The notes beneath the pieces were generated by a model that was not told where the DNA came from, searched no databases, and saw only the letters and a program-made list of their open reading frames with translations. A DNA stretch of 54,082 nucleotides from an uncultured Clostridium sp. (GTDB taxonomy: Bacteria; Bacillota; Clostridia; TANB77; CAG-508), in assembly GCA_947574235.1 (NCBI GenBank), contig CANPIU010000006.1:1-54082 (forward strand), read 5' to 3'. This document shows positions 7,975 through 17,151 of this stretch, piece by piece. Numbering within the stretch: position 1 is the first letter of the stretch; every line of letters begins with the position of its first letter. Both the position numbers and the translations under genes were made by a program.

Positions 7975-10900
7975 TTATTCTATGATATTCTCATCATTAT
8001 CTAAGTTATCATTTGCCAAGTCATTGTCAAAAAGCAACTCATCATCTTCATCGCCTAACTCTTCAAATAGTTCATCACTATCTTCTTCCACTTCATCAGA
8101 AGTATCTTCTAAAAGCATATCCTCTTCCATCTCTTCGCTATAACCATCCAAATCGCCATCTTCAATAATCTCATCTTCTGACAATAACTTTCTTTCTCTC
8201 GTAGGGTCGTATTCAATTCCCTCTTCGATATTCTCTTTCAATTCAAGTTCTTGATTGTCCTCTGAATATAGACGAACGTCTAGTCCTAAAGATTGTAGTT
8301 CTTTAACAAGCACTTTAAAGCTTTCTGGAACGCCTGGTTCTGGTACATTTTCGCCTTTTACAATTGCTTCATAAGTTTTTACTCTTCCCACAATGTCATC
8401 TGATTTAACTGTCAACATTTCTTGTAAGGTGTAGGCTGCACCATAAGCTTCTAGCGCCCAAACTTCCATCTCTCCAAAACGTTGACCACCAAATTGTGCT
8501 TTACCTCCTAATGGTTGTTGTGTTACTAATGAGTATGGCCCTGTTGAACGAGCATGGATTTTGTCGTCTACTAAGTGATGAAGTTTTAACATATACATGA
8601 CTCCAACTGTAATTGGCTTGTCAAATGGGTCTCCTGTTCTTCCATCATAAAGAACGGTTTTTCCATCTTGGCTCATGCCTGCTTCTTTCAATAATTCCTC
8701 TACGTCATCTTGCGTTGCTCCATCAAATACTGGTGTTGCAATTTTCCATCCTAAAGCTTTTGCTGCTCCTCCTAAATGTACCTCTAATACTTGACCTAAG
8801 TTCATACGAGAAGGCACACCTAATGGGTTTAGTAATATATCAATTGGGGTACCATCTGGCATAAATGGCATATCTTCTTCTGGTAATACTCTTGAGATAA
8901 CCCCCTTATTACCATGACGTCCTGCCATTTTATCTCCCACTGAGATTTTTCTTTTGGTTGCGATATAGCATCGAATAATTTGGTTTACACCTGGTCCTAA
9001 CTCATCTGAATTATCTCTGGTAAAGATTTTAACGTCTACAATCGTTCCTGCTTCTCCATGTGGTACTCGCAAAGACGTATCTCTTACTTCTCTTGCCTTT
9101 TCTCCAAAGATAGCTCTTAGTAACCTTTCTTCGGCTGTTAATTCAGTTTCTCCTTTTGGTGTAACTTTTCCAACTAAGATATCTCCTGGTCTTACTTCTG
9201 CACCAATTCTGATAATTCCATTTTCATCTAAATCTTTTAAGGAATCATCTCCAATGTTTGGAATATCACGTGTAATTTCTTCGGCTCCTAATTTGGTATC
9301 ACGACACTCACAATCATATTCTTCAATGTGGATAGAGGTAAATACGTCTTCTTTTACCAATTTTTCATTGATTAGAATAGCATCTTCGTAGTTGTAACCT
9401 TCCCAAGTTGAGAAAGCGACTAATACGTTTTTACCAAGTGCCATTTCTCCCTTAGAAGTTGATGGTCCATCGGCTATGGCATCTCCTGCTTTTACTCTTT
9501 CTCCCACTTTTACAATTGGTTTTTGGTTGATACAAGTTCCACCATTGGTTCTTTTAAATTTACGTAGTTTATGGGTAATTGTCTTTTTGCTATCATATTT
9601 TACAGTAATACTATCCCCTGTTACTTTTTCTATTACACCATCTTCTTCTGCTAGCACTAGAATTCCTGAGTCTTTGGCTGCTCTGTATTCAATTCCAGTT
9701 CCTACAATTGGACTTTCGGTAATCATTAATGGTACGGCTTGACGTTGCATGTTGGCACCCATTAGCGCTCTTTTTGCATCGTCATGCTCTAAGAAAGGTA
9801 TCATGGCTGCTGCAATAGATACTAATTGTTTTGGTGAAACGTCTACATATTGAACCTTATCACGGTCAACCTCGATTACTTCATTTTTAAACCTAACTCT
9901 AATTCTTTCATTTACAAACTTTCCATTTTTATCCACTGGTTCTGAGCTTTGAGCAATAATATAATTGTCTTCTACGTCTGCACTCATATATTCTACAATA
10001 TCAGTTAATTTATGTGTTTCTGGGTCGACCTTACGATATGGCGTTTCGATAAAGCCATATTCATTGATGCTTGCAAAAGAAGAAAGCGCTGAAATCAATC
10101 CGATATTTGGTCCTTCTGGTGACTCTATCGGACATAATCTACCATAGTGAGTATAGTGAACGTCACGCACCTCAAAGCCTGCTCTTTCTCTGGTTAATCC
10201 ACCTGGTCCTAAAGCTGATATTCTTCTTTTATGAGTCAGTTCTGATAATGGGTTCGTTTGGTCCATGAATTGTGATAATTGTGAACTTCCAAAGAACTCA
10301 CGAATCGATGAAGTAATAGGCTTGGTGTTAATCAATGTTTGTGGTGTTACAACGTCTAAGTCTTGAATTGTCATCCTCTCACGAACGACTCTTTCTAATC
10401 TTGTTAAACCAATTCTAAATTGATTTTGTAATAATTCTCCTACTTGGCGAATTCTACGGTTGGCTAAATGGTCAATATCATCTACTTTTCCTACCCCATG
10501 TGATAGGTTTAATAAGAAGTTGATAGACGCAATCATGTCTTCTGTTGTAATAGTTTTTGGTACTAATTCGTCCATCCTTTCTTCGATTGCTTTTACCAAA
10601 TCTTTTTCTTCAGTATTGTCCATAATATTTTTAAGTACATTATAATTCACTAATTCTTTGAAATGCAATTTACTCAAATCCACTGTTGGCAATACTTTAT
10701 GGATATTTACGGTACTGTTTCCGATAATTCTCACTTTTCTGTCTCCAACTAGGATATCCACGATATTAATTCCTGCATTTTGGATGGCTTCTGCCGTTTC
10801 TTCTGAAATCATTTCGCCAGCTTGTACGAATACTTCCCCTGTTTGGCTGTCTACGATATCACTAGCTGAAACTTTATCTTTAATTCTTCCTGCTAATCCT

Positions 10901-11739
10901 AATTTTTGGTTGAATTTATATCTTCCTACTTTGGCTAAATCATATCTCTTATTATCATAGAATAGCCCATTAAATAAGTTTCTAGCCGCATCAACGGTTG
11001 GAAGTTCTCCTGGTCTTAGTTTTTTATAAATCTCGATTAACGCTTCGTCTTGGTCTTTAATGGTATCTTTAGCAATGGTTGCTGTTATCATTTCTTCATC
11101 ACCAAATAGTTCTCTTATTTGGTCATCTGAAATAACACCAATCGCTCTTAAAAGTGTAGTTACTGGCACTTTTCTTGTTCTGTCAACACGTACATAAAAA
11201 ATGTCGTTTCCATCGGTTTCATATTCTAACCATGCTCCACGAAGTGGCATTACCGTAGAGTTATACGTCCTTTTTCCCGTTTTAGTATCAAATTCTTCTC
11301 CATAATAGCATCCTGGTGAACGTACTAATTGGCTGACAACAACTCTCTCTGCTCCATTGATAACAAAAGTTCCACTGTTTGTCATTAATGGAAAGTCTCC
11401 TAAGTAGATTTCTTGCTCTTTGATTTCACCTGTTTCACGGTTGATTAGTCTAACTTTTACGTGTAATCTAGTAGAGTAAGTTGCATCTCTTTCCTTGGCT
11501 TCTTCTACTGAATATTTGGTTTTGTCTTCCATGTAATAATCGAAAAATTCAAGAACTAAGTTTCCTGAGTAGTCTTCAATTGGTGAAATATCTTTTAATA
11601 CTTCTCCTAATCCTTCTTCTACAAACCAGTCATAGGAATCTTTTTGTACTTTGATTAGGTTTGGCATTTCGATATAGTCACCAACTTTTGCGAAATCCTT
11701 GCGAGAGGCCTTCTCGTAATTTACTTCTTTGATTTTCAA
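7975..11739 (-). CDS. rpoB: RNA polymerase subunit beta
   Basis: Second-largest core subunit of RNA polymerase. The product is 1254 residues. The rifampicin-binding segment ([20 protein letters not shown] followed by ISALGPGG) is wild type in appearance, so rifampicin sensitivity is predicted. The C-terminal clamp motifs ([22 protein letters not shown]) are present. After the conserved C-terminus there is a strongly acidic tail of about 70 residues rich in D and E. The frame extends to GTG at 11748, but AAGGAG (11748-11753) overlaps that codon and lies 8 nt before TTG at 11739, which gives a family-like N-terminus; I choose TTG. The usual upstream rplJ-rplL genes are absent; an Rpn nuclease gene lies there instead. 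Confidence 0.98.
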   Translation of the reverse strand: MKIKEVNYEKASRKDFAKVGDYIEMPNLIKVQKDSYDWFVEEGLGEVLKDISPIEDYSGNLVLEFFDYYMEDKTKYSVEEAKERDATYSTRLHVKVRLINRETGEIKEQEIYLGDFPLMTNSGTFVINGAERVVVSQLVRSPGCYYGEEFDTKTGKRTYNSTVMPLRGAWLEYETDGNDIFYVRVDRTRKVPVTTLLRAIGVISDDQIRELFGDEEMITATIAKDTIKDQDEALIEIYKKLRPGELPTVDAARNLFNGLFYDNKRYDLAKVGRYKFNQKLGLAGRIKDKVSASDIVDSQTGEVFVQAGEMISEETAEAIQNAGINIVDILVGDRKVRIIGNSTVNIHKVLPTVDLSKLHFKELVNYNVLKNIMDNTEEKDLVKAIEERMDELVPKTITTEDMIASINFLLNLSHGVGKVDDIDHLANRRIRQVGELLQNQFRIGLTRLERVVRERMTIQDLDVVTPQTLINTKPITSSIREFFGSSQLSQFMDQTNPLSELTHKRRISALGPGGLTRERAGFEVRDVHYTHYGRLCPIESPEGPNIGLISALSSFASINEYGFIETPYRKVDPETHKLTDIVEYMSADVEDNYIIAQSSEPVDKNGKFVNERIRVRFKNEVIEVDRDKVQYVDVSPKQLVSIAAAMIPFLEHDDAKRALMGANMQRQAVPLMITESPIVGTGIEYRAAKDSGILVLAEEDGVIEKVTGDSITVKYDSKKTITHKLRKFKRTNGGTCINQKPIVKVGERVKAGDAIADGPSTSKGEMALGKNVLVAFSTWEGYNYEDAILINEKLVKEDVFTSIHIEEYDCECRDTKLGAEEITRDIPNIGDDSLKDLDENGIIRIGAEVRPGDILVGKVTPKGETELTAEERLLRAIFGEKAREVRDTSLRVPHGEAGTIVDVKIFTRDNSDELGPGVNQIIRCYIATKRKISVGDKMAGRHGNKGVISRVLPEEDMPFMPDGTPIDILLNPLGVPSRMNLGQVLEVHLGGAAKALGWKIATPVFDGATQDDVEELLKEAGMSQDGKTVLYDGRTGDPFDKPITVGVMYMLKLHHLVDDKIHARSTGPYSLVTQQPLGGKAQFGGQRFGEMEVWALEAYGAAYTLQEMLTVKSDDIVGRVKTYEAIVKGENVPEPGVPESFKVLVKELQSLGLDVRLYSEDNQELELKENIEEGIEYDPTRERKLLSEDEIIEDGDLDGYSEEMEEDMLLEDTSDEVEEDSDELFEELGDEDDELLFDNDLANDNLDNDENIIE

Positions 11740-11747
11740 AAAAATCA

Positions 11748-11753
11748 CTCCTT
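11748..11753 (-). promoter_or_regulatory. Ribosome binding site deciding the rpoB start
   Basis: AAGGAG on the minus strand is 8 nt from TTG (11737-11739). The upstream GTG (11746-11748) overlaps this site and so cannot be served by it. Confidence 0.7.
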
Positions 11754-11935
11754 AAAATTATTAAAAGCAGATGATAAATTTATAGAATTAAAAAAAGTCC
11801 TTCTCTTACTTTAAGTTCCTTTATCTAAGGCTTCCGATTTGTCTGCTCTCTTCAATTCGGTTTTTCCTTAGAGGCAACCCAGTTTGATTCCTCTTCTTTT
11901 AATTTTTAACAATTTGAAACAAAAAATTATATTTT
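11754..11935 (-). promoter_or_regulatory. Structured 5' leader of rpoB mRNA
   Basis: About 180 nt of untranslated leader lie between the promoter and rpoB. A two-tier hairpin is visible: TCTAAGG (11866-11872) pairs with CCTTAGA (11824-11830), and within it CCGAATTG pairs with CAAATCGG (11834-11841 with 11853-11860) with one mismatch. A smaller AAAGT/ACTTT element followed by TTTTT lies closer to rpoB and may be a weak attenuator. The layout recalls autoregulated ribosomal-protein leaders such as L10, but I cannot assign it to that family by eye. Confidence 0.55.
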
Positions 11936-11965
11936 ATTTTACCATATTTTTCCTACACTTGTCAA
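11936..11965 (-). promoter_or_regulatory. Sigma-A promoter of rpoB
   Basis: On the minus strand, consensus TTGACA (11960-11965), an 18-bp spacer and TAAAAT (11936-11941). The start of transcription would fall near 11928, giving a leader of roughly 190 nt. Confidence 0.8.
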
Positions 11966-12051
11966 GGATTTAGCAGATTTTTTTAAGGGTTCTTTAAAAG
12001 TCACGTCTAAGGTTTGCTAACAAATGTAAATTTTAGGCTAGCTATAATTAT

Positions 12052-12092
12052 CTAGTAGGAAAATTATCTTTATGGGATAACTTTTCTACTAG
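12052..12092 (-). terminator. Hairpin downstream of the Rpn nuclease gene
   Basis: A 17-bp stem (12052-12068 with 12076-12092, 7-nt loop; 15 positions exact and the others wobble or mismatch). It lies between the end of the nuclease gene and the rpoB promoter. There is no clear T-tract, so it may be a processing hairpin or a weak terminator. Nothing else is evident in 11966-12125. Confidence 0.5.
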
Positions 12093-12125
12093 TATTAAAA
12101 ATATACATTCGTTTTTTACTAACAT

Positions 12126-13049
12126 CTATTTTTCTTTCATTTTTTCTACTTCTTCTCTTGTTAAATCTGTTATCTCTATAATTTGTTCGATTGGCATCTT
12201 TTTAACTAACAACTTTCTTGCAATCTCAATTTGCTTTTTTCTTTCGCCTTCTTCTCTTCCTTCTTCTCTTCCTTCTTCACGTCCCTCTTTTCGCCCCTCT
12301 CTTCGACCCTCTTCTCGGCCTTTTTCTCTTCCCTCTTTTATTGCTTGTTCTCTTGCACCTTCTATCATGCTTTTCTCATCTCTAATTGCTTTATCTCTTA
12401 GGAAAGCAAGTCTTCTTTCTGCGGCTTCTCCAGTCAAATATTCGTATTCGTCATTAGCCTTTTTGATTTCTTTATTTTCCTTCATCGCCAACTCTACCCC
12501 CTTTGCATTGGCTTGACTGATAAACTGCATCCATTGTTCTAGTTTTGTCTGTATTCCTCTCTCTTCCTTTTTGAATTTTGGTATTTGGATAAAATGGATT
12601 TCTAGTTTATCTGTCAAAATTTCACTTTTATAATCTCTTCTTAGTCTAGCAATTTCATGAAATGGCCCTTCTTCAAATTGCTCATAGTCCAAAATGTTAA
12701 TCGCAATTGTCTTTTTTACTTTTTTGTAGTTTTCTCCTGCTAGTAAATTATTATAATAGTTCCCTGACCAATAATACAGAGTCCTCTCAATAAAATTATT
12801 CGGGTTTAACACTTGAATTTCAATGTTGACAACTGTATCATCATCTAAAATAGCCAAAATGTCTAATCTACCTAGCTTATTTTGCTCAAATTGTTTTTCT
12901 AAACTAACCTCTGCTTGTACTTCTACTTTTTCAATGGGTATTTCTAAAATAGCAATGAGAAAGTCTTTTAAAATACTTTCATTTCCTTTTTTAGAAAATA
13001 TTTTCTTAAATATGTAATCATTTGTAACTGGTATTTTTCCTTTTACCAT
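12126..13049 (-). CDS. Rpn family recombination-promoting nuclease (PDDEXK transposase-like)
   Basis: Member of the Rpn/PD-(D/E)XK nuclease family (PF12784), whose E. coli members are DNA endonucleases that promote recombination. The conserved N-terminal segment VTNDYIFKKIF starts at residue 8. The catalytic core shows D63 in GRLDILA and E77/Q79 in NIEIQV. A low-complexity stretch of GREEGR-like repeats (about 235-268) precedes a short helical tail ending in a TREEVEKM motif, the typical family C-terminus. The frame runs up to 13091, but the promoter -10 lies at 13063-13068 and AAAGGAG precedes ATG at 13049, so the product is 307 residues with a very short leader. It stands alone between two operons. 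Confidence 0.88.
   Translation of the reverse strand: MVKGKIPVTNDYIFKKIFSKKGNESILKDFLIAILEIPIEKVEVQAEVSLEKQFEQNKLGRLDILAILDDDTVVNIEIQVLNPNNFIERTLYYWSGNYYNNLLAGENYKKVKKTIAINILDYEQFEEGPFHEIARLRRDYKSEILTDKLEIHFIQIPKFKKEERGIQTKLEQWMQFISQANAKGVELAMKENKEIKKANDEYEYLTGEAAERRLAFLRDKAIRDEKSMIEGAREQAIKEGREKGREEGRREGRKEGREEGREEGREEGERKKQIEIARKLLVKKMPIEQIIEITDLTREEVEKMKEK
12250..12345 (-). repeat. Short tandem repeat coding for GREEGR-like units
   Basis: Imperfect 12-nt units within the Rpn nuclease gene encode alternating Gly-Arg-Glu-Glu. Such repeats are common in this family and can change length by slippage. Confidence 0.75.
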
Positions 13050-13062
13050 ATTTCTCCTTTCC

Positions 13063-13091
13063 ATTTTACAAGAAAACTTTGTTTTTGGCAA
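13063..13091 (-). promoter_or_regulatory. Promoter of the Rpn nuclease gene
   Basis: On the minus strand, TTGCCA (13086-13091), a 17-bp spacer and TAAAAT (13063-13068). It leaves only a very short leader before ATG 13049. A perfect 14-bp palindrome, TGTAAAATTTTACA (13101-13114), lies 9 bp upstream of the -35 and could be a regulator site. Confidence 0.8.
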
Positions 13092-13330
13092 GAACTTTTT
13101 TGTAAAATTTTACATTTATTTGCTTTTTTTGAATTGAATATCGATTTTAAAACTTCTGTAATATAAATTTTAATAAGAAAAAATTTTGCGAAAAATAATG
13201 ATTATTTTTTGGGATTTCTCTATCGATTTTTAATATTGAACTTAAAATTTAAAGTTTTTTAAAAATAGTTAACTAAAATTAATTTTATGCAATATCCAAA
13301 ACAAATTGCATATTTCTATTAAACCATAAA

Positions 13331-13372
13331 ATGTCAAAAATTGCAATCATTTTTCGTCGCAATTTTCGACAT
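13331..13372 (-). terminator. Terminator of the exoA operon
   Basis: ATGTCGAAAATTGC (13359-13372, minus strand) pairs over 14 bp with GCAATTTTTGACAT (13331-13344), with one G-U pair, then TTTTA follows. It lies 12 nt after the stop of the export protein gene. Confidence 0.8.
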
Positions 13373-13384
13373 TTTTCTTTATTC

Positions 13385-13876
13385 TTAGTGAAATACTGCA
13401 CCAATCGCACCAAATACTCCCGCTGACGCTAGTCCCATAATAATACCTGCTAGCACAACACCTGCCATAATCGCAATTGTGCTTTTCTTAAAATCCATAT
13501 CTAAAAAACTAGCAGCTAACGTTCCCGTCCAAGCACCTGTACCAGGAAGAGGAATTCCTACAAAAAGGAATAAGGCCAAATAAAGTCCACGACCTGCTTT
13601 TTCTTGTAACTTCTTTCCACCTTTTTCTCCTTTTTCTAAGCAAAAAGTAAAGAACTTTCCAATTATCTTTTTATCAGCACCCCACTCCAAAACCTTTCTT
13701 GCAAAGAAAAAAATAGCTGGTACTGGTAGCATATTTCCAATGATGCAAACAATATACAAAGGAAGAATTGGAAGTTCTGCTCCCCACAATTGACTTAGCC
13801 CAACTGGAATTGCGCCTCTTAATTCAATTAATGGTATCATAGATATAATAAATACTAGTATATATTTTTTTAACAT
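13385..13876 (-). CDS. Small multidrug export family membrane protein (COG2426)
   Basis: Integral membrane protein of 163 residues in the Sm_multidrug_ex family (PF06695). Despite the family name its substrate is not firmly established. Hallmarks are PLIELRGAIPVG near residues 16-27 and PLPGTGAWTGTLAA near 114-127, both re-entrant-loop type motifs of the family. Four to five hydrophobic segments are visible. Its start overlaps the end of the AI-2E permease gene by 7 nt, so it is the last gene of a three-gene operon beginning with exoA. Confidence 0.87.
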   Translation of the reverse strand: MLKKYILVFIISMIPLIELRGAIPVGLSQLWGAELPILPLYIVCIIGNMLPVPAIFFFARKVLEWGADKKIIGKFFTFCLEKGEKGGKKLQEKAGRGLYLALFLFVGIPLPGTGAWTGTLAASFLDMDFKKSTIAIMAGVVLAGIIMGLASAGVFGAIGAVFH

Positions 13877-15018
13877 TTCTCTTCCCTTCTTTCTACTTTT
13901 TTCATCGTTATCTTGTAATCAATATAATCTTCTATTAAAATTCGAATTACGGCAATCACTGGAACAGCCAAGAACATACCTAAAATACCAAAATAAGCTC
14001 CTCCTACGGTAATAGCAAAAATGACTAGCAAAGGACTAATTTTCAAAGATTGACCAATAATCTTAGGGTTAATAACATTCGCATCAATTTGTTGCAGAAT
14101 AATTACTACAACTAACATCCAAATAGCTTGTGATAGTCCTCCTGTTATTAAGGTTATAATAGCAGCAATGGCTACCGCAATAATAGCACCTATATATGGT
14201 ATCATATTAAACAATCCTATCAAGAAACCAAGCAACGGTGCAAACTTAATTCCCATGATGCTCATAGCAATCGTAACCATAACACCTACAATTACAGCAT
14301 CTAAAAACTGACTCGCAATAAACTTAAAAAATATTTCGTTTGAATTGTTAAAATACTTTCCAATATTCTTATACGTTTTTTCTTTAAAAATAGCCTCTGC
14401 CAGTCTCTTTATCGTTGCTAATATTTCCACTCTTTCAGCCAATATATAAACCGATACAATGACTGCTACAAATATGTCAAAAATTCCTGTTACCGCATCA
14501 ATAGCACTCATCACATAAGCCAGTATCTTTTCTAATTGAAAATATTGTTTAATATCCAAATTCTGAACATTTTTTATCGCATCATTTACAATATCACTTT
14601 TCAAAATATTATCTTCAGGTAATTCATTATAATTAGCAATTGCCATTTCATAGTAATGTTGTATATTATTAATCAAATCCACTACACTTTCAAACACCAC
14701 AGGAAGAATAAAATTGACTAATATCACTAGCAATAAAACAATAATAAGATATACCGTCAAAATTCCCAATGGTCTAGCCTTTTTAGTAATCCATTTCGCC
14801 TTTGATTTTTTGTAAGCTTGCTCAATTTTCCTACATGGCATATATAACAAATAACTAATAAAAATCCCCACTAAAAATGGTGTTATAATCTCAAAAAACT
14901 TAGCAAAAACACCCATCACGTCGCCAAAATTGTCTAGTGCCTTATAAACCACAATAATGGCAACACCAAGTAAAAACCAATATAGCCACTTTTTCCCTTT
15001 ATTTCTTATTTCATCCAT
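13870..15018 (-). CDS. AI-2E family transporter (YdbI/PerM type permease)
   Basis: Polytopic membrane protein of 382 residues in PF01594. Family members include the AI-2 exporter TqsA and sodium/proton antiporters, so the transported species cannot be told from sequence. About eight hydrophobic segments are visible, with the conserved stretch around LIGLFNMIPYIGAIIA and the later QQIDANVINPKIIGQSLKIS signature, which defines the family. The start overlaps the end of exoA by 8 nt and the end overlaps the next gene by 7 nt, so the three genes are translationally coupled. Confidence 0.92.
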   Translation of the reverse strand: MDEIRNKGKKWLYWFLLGVAIIVVYKALDNFGDVMGVFAKFFEIITPFLVGIFISYLLYMPCRKIEQAYKKSKAKWITKKARPLGILTVYLIIVLLLVILVNFILPVVFESVVDLINNIQHYYEMAIANYNELPEDNILKSDIVNDAIKNVQNLDIKQYFQLEKILAYVMSAIDAVTGIFDIFVAVIVSVYILAERVEILATIKRLAEAIFKEKTYKNIGKYFNNSNEIFFKFIASQFLDAVIVGVMVTIAMSIMGIKFAPLLGFLIGLFNMIPYIGAIIAVAIAAIITLITGGLSQAIWMLVVVIILQQIDANVINPKIIGQSLKISPLLVIFAITVGGAYFGILGMFLAVPVIAVIRILIEDYIDYKITMKKVERREEKC

Positions 15019-15829
15019 TTTTCTTTACTCCTATCTTCTCTTTTTTGTCCTCTTTTGGGACAGTCCCAAAAAGTTCCTTTTCCCATAAAATTCCAACTGG
15101 ACAGTGGTCACTTCCTAAGATTTCAGGATAGATACTGGCTTCTTTTATCTGGTTTTGAATTGCATTGGATACGATAAAATAATCAATTCTCCACCCTACA
15201 TTTTTTTCTCTGGCTCTCCCCATATAAGACCACCAGCTATAGGCTCCTTCTTTTTCTGGATATAAGTAACGAAAACTGTCTGTGAAACCTGCTTTTAATA
15301 GTTGTGTCATTTTTTCTCTTTCTTCGTCTGTAAATCCTGCATTGCCTCGATTGGTTTTGGGATTTTTTAAGTCAATTTCTTGATGGGCTACGTTTAAGTC
15401 TCCACACATGATGACTGGTTTTGTTTTGTTTAGCTTTACTAGATATTTCCTAATTTCATCCTCCCAAGTTTGCCTATAAGATAGTCTCTCTAATTCTCTT
15501 TTTGAGTTTGGTGTATAGTTATTAACTAGATAAAAATCCTGAAATTCTAGTGTGATAATTCTTCCTTCTTTGTCATGTTCTTCTTTTCCAATGCCATAGG
15601 TTACTGCAACTGGCTTTTTCTTCGTAAAAATGGCTGTTCCTGAATAACCCTTTTTCTCTGCACTATTCCAATAACTCGTATAACCATCAAAGGCTAAATC
15701 GATTTGCTCTGGTTGGCATTTCGTTTCTTGAATACAAAAAATATCAGCTTGTATCTCTTTAAAAAATTCCTTAAATCCTTTGTTTACACAGGCTCGTATT
15801 CCATTTACATTCCATGAAATTAATTTCAT
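15011..15829 (-). CDS. exoA: Exodeoxyribonuclease III / AP endonuclease
   Basis: Class II apurinic/apyrimidinic endonuclease of base excision repair, ExoIII/ExoA type. All catalytic residues are visible in the 272-residue product: N7 in NVNGIR, E35 in QETKC, D144 and N146 in GDLNVAH, and D241-H242 in SDHCPV. The ATG at 15829 follows AAGGAAGGAAGCGG and gives the canonical N-terminus MKLISWNVNG; the frame extends 10 codons further without support. The last 20 or so residues after the conserved end are charged and derive from DNA containing a 19-bp perfect palindrome, apparently a small repeat captured by the 3' end. First gene of a three-gene operon. Confidence 0.96.
   Translation of the reverse strand: MKLISWNVNGIRACVNKGFKEFFKEIQADIFCIQETKCQPEQIDLAFDGYTSYWNSAEKKGYSGTAIFTKKKPVAVTYGIGKEEHDKEGRIITLEFQDFYLVNNYTPNSKRELERLSYRQTWEDEIRKYLVKLNKTKPVIMCGDLNVAHQEIDLKNPKTNRGNAGFTDEEREKMTQLLKAGFTDSFRYLYPEKEGAYSWWSYMGRAREKNVGWRIDYFIVSNAIQNQIKEASIYPEILGSDHCPVGILWEKELFGTVPKEDKKEKIGVKKNG
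15053..15071. repeat. 19-bp perfect palindrome in the 3' end of exoA
   Basis: TTTTGGGAC-A-GTCCCAAAA is a perfect inverted repeat. It encodes part of the extra C-terminal tail of ExoA and resembles the GGGAC-bearing repeats elsewhere in the window. Confidence 0.7.
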
Positions 15830-15880
15830 TTCCGCTTCCTTCCTTAAATTGTTTTTCAAATTGTGTTTAATTTACTATTT

Positions 15881-15909
15881 ATTCTACTATTAAATTCAAA
15901 AAATAGCAA
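15881..15909 (-). promoter_or_regulatory. Promoter of the exoA operon
   Basis: On the minus strand, TTGCTA (15904-15909), a 17-bp spacer and TAGAAT (15881-15886). The -35 lies within the distal arm of the upstream terminator hairpin. Confidence 0.6.
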
Positions 15910-15932
15910 GCTTTTAATATCTACTTGCTATT
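15895..15932 (-). terminator. Terminator of the 3D-domain protein gene
   Basis: On the minus strand AATAGCAAG (15924-15932) pairs with CTTGCTATT (15902-15910), a 13-nt loop between them, followed by TTTTG. It starts 14 nt past the stop codon. Confidence 0.85.
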
Positions 15933-15945
15933 CTTTATTTTCTTT

Positions 15946-16881
15946 TTAATTTGCTACATTTACTGGTAAATATCTAACCCCCCATTGTAAGGCTTCGGCA
16001 TGGGTATTTACGAAAATGTCAATTCGATTTCCGTTAATCGCTCCACCTCTATCTTCTACTGTATAGGTATTTCCTCCAATATTTAGCTTGGTTCCAAAAG
16101 CAAATTTACTAGATGCTGCTACTGTTCTTCCTGCTGTTGCTTTGGTTCCTGATGCTGTTCTTCCACTTGCTTTTCCACAACATTTAGCACATGGACAGTA
16201 AGCTGTTACTTTATAAGTTGTTCCTCCTGCAAAAGTTCCTGCATTGCTTGTTGTTCTAGGTAGTGTCGCACTTCTTGAAGTTGATTTTTTTTGTACTTGC
16301 ACAATTTTGCTTACTGGTTCTTTAACAACTACTTCTGATAGTACAATTTTTTCGACTTCGACTTCATTTTGATATTTCACTTTATAAGTTACTTCTTTAA
16401 CACCGTCTTTTCCTTCTTGTAAGATACGATTGGTGGTATCTGTTCCTTCCGTAGCATTTTTGGTTACGGTTTCATAAGGTATCACTACTTGCTCTACTAT
16501 GATTTTTTCAGTAATGGGTGCATAATTTTCTAATAATTGGTTTAAAGAAGTTTGTACACCTTCTTCTGATATTTTCGCAATTTGCACTTCTTGATAAGAT
16601 TTATCGGTAATTTTAATACTTTCTCCTGCTGATACTTCACTGTCTAAGTCTGGTATTGTTTTTTGATTTTCGGTTAAGATAATATTATTTTCTTCTAAAA
16701 TTTCTGATACTTTTGTTTTAGAAGTTAAGACCGTCATTTCATATCCATTTTGAAGCATAATTTTAATGTCACTTAAATTAGTATTTACTGCCATAACACC
16801 AATTCCTGAAATAAGAATTAAGATAATACTGATGGCAATAATCTTCATGATTGACAATGACCCTTGTTCTTGCTTTTTCAT
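15946..16881 (-). CDS. G5 and 3D domain-containing cell-wall protein
   Basis: Secreted or membrane-anchored wall enzyme resembling YabE/YuiC/Rpf2-type proteins of Firmicutes, which act on peptidoglycan during growth or germination. The 311-residue product has one N-terminal membrane segment (12-31), a DUF348-like region (about 38-95), a G5-like segment (about 133-192) and a C-terminal 3D domain (about 222-306). In the 3D domain the acidic residues D277 (DRGG) and D288 (RIDIF) are present; related folds are lytic transglycosylases. A CPCAKCC cysteine cluster sits at the 3D domain entrance. AAGGAGG precedes the start, and a perfect promoter lies at 16915-16943, with a terminator downstream, so it is a single-gene unit. 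Confidence 0.88.
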   Translation of the reverse strand: MKKQEQGSLSIMKIIAISIILILISGIGVMAVNTNLSDIKIMLQNGYEMTVLTSKTKVSEILEENNIILTENQKTIPDLDSEVSAGESIKITDKSYQEVQIAKISEEGVQTSLNQLLENYAPITEKIIVEQVVIPYETVTKNATEGTDTTNRILQEGKDGVKEVTYKVKYQNEVEVEKIVLSEVVVKEPVSKIVQVQKKSTSRSATLPRTTSNAGTFAGGTTYKVTAYCPCAKCCGKASGRTASGTKATAGRTVAASSKFAFGTKLNIGGNTYTVEDRGGAINGNRIDIFVNTHAEALQWGVRYLPVNVAN

Positions 16882-16914
16882 AAATTTTAATTCCTCCTTT
16901 TGGAAACTGTTTTG

Positions 16915-16943
16915 AGTATATCACGCTTATTTTCTTTTGTCAA
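16915..16943 (-). promoter_or_regulatory. Sigma-A promoter of the 3D-domain protein gene
   Basis: On the minus strand, TTGACA (16938-16943), exactly 17 bp, then TATACT (16915-16920). The divergent lemA promoter lies about 140 bp away, and 16944-17080 between them shows nothing recognisable. Confidence 0.9.
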
Positions 16944-17080
16944 ATTTTGGTTTTTTTGCTTATTTTTCGGCATTTTGTCCGTTTTTTTCTTTACCTACTT
17001 ATTTTATTATATGCTGATTTTCCCAAAGTATGACTGTGTTTTTCCTGTTTTATCTCTTATTAAAATTTTTAAGTTTTTTC

Positions 17081-17109
17081 TTGTATAAATTTTCTAAATA
17101 TGTTATGAT
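17081..17109 (+). promoter_or_regulatory. Sigma-A promoter of lemA-htpX
   Basis: TTGTAT (17081-17086), 17 bp, TATGAT (17104-17109). The ribosome binding site AAGGAGG follows at 17138-17144, 7 nt before ATG. Confidence 0.8.
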
Positions 17110-17151
17110 AATCTTGTAAAAAATTTTAATAAGGAATAAGGAGGAATTGAT

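Larger units (their letters stand above)
13050..13384. other. Intergenic region upstream of the Rpn nuclease gene
   Basis: The region holds the Rpn promoter (13063-13091), a perfect palindrome (13101-13114) and the terminator of the upstream operon (13331-13372). The remaining 13115-13330 is very AT-rich with no gene, repeat or RNA that I can recognise. Confidence 0.7.

Noticed and set aside
11754..11935. Known riboswitch or definite L10 leader upstream of rpoB
   Set aside because: Stems are visible but I could not match conserved motifs of any named family, so it is left as an unnamed leader.
12250..12345. Minisatellite or CRISPR in the Rpn gene
   Set aside because: It is an in-frame GREEGR repeat typical of the protein family.
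13050..13091. Longer N-terminus for the Rpn nuclease
   Set aside because: The extra codons contain the promoter -10 and spacer.
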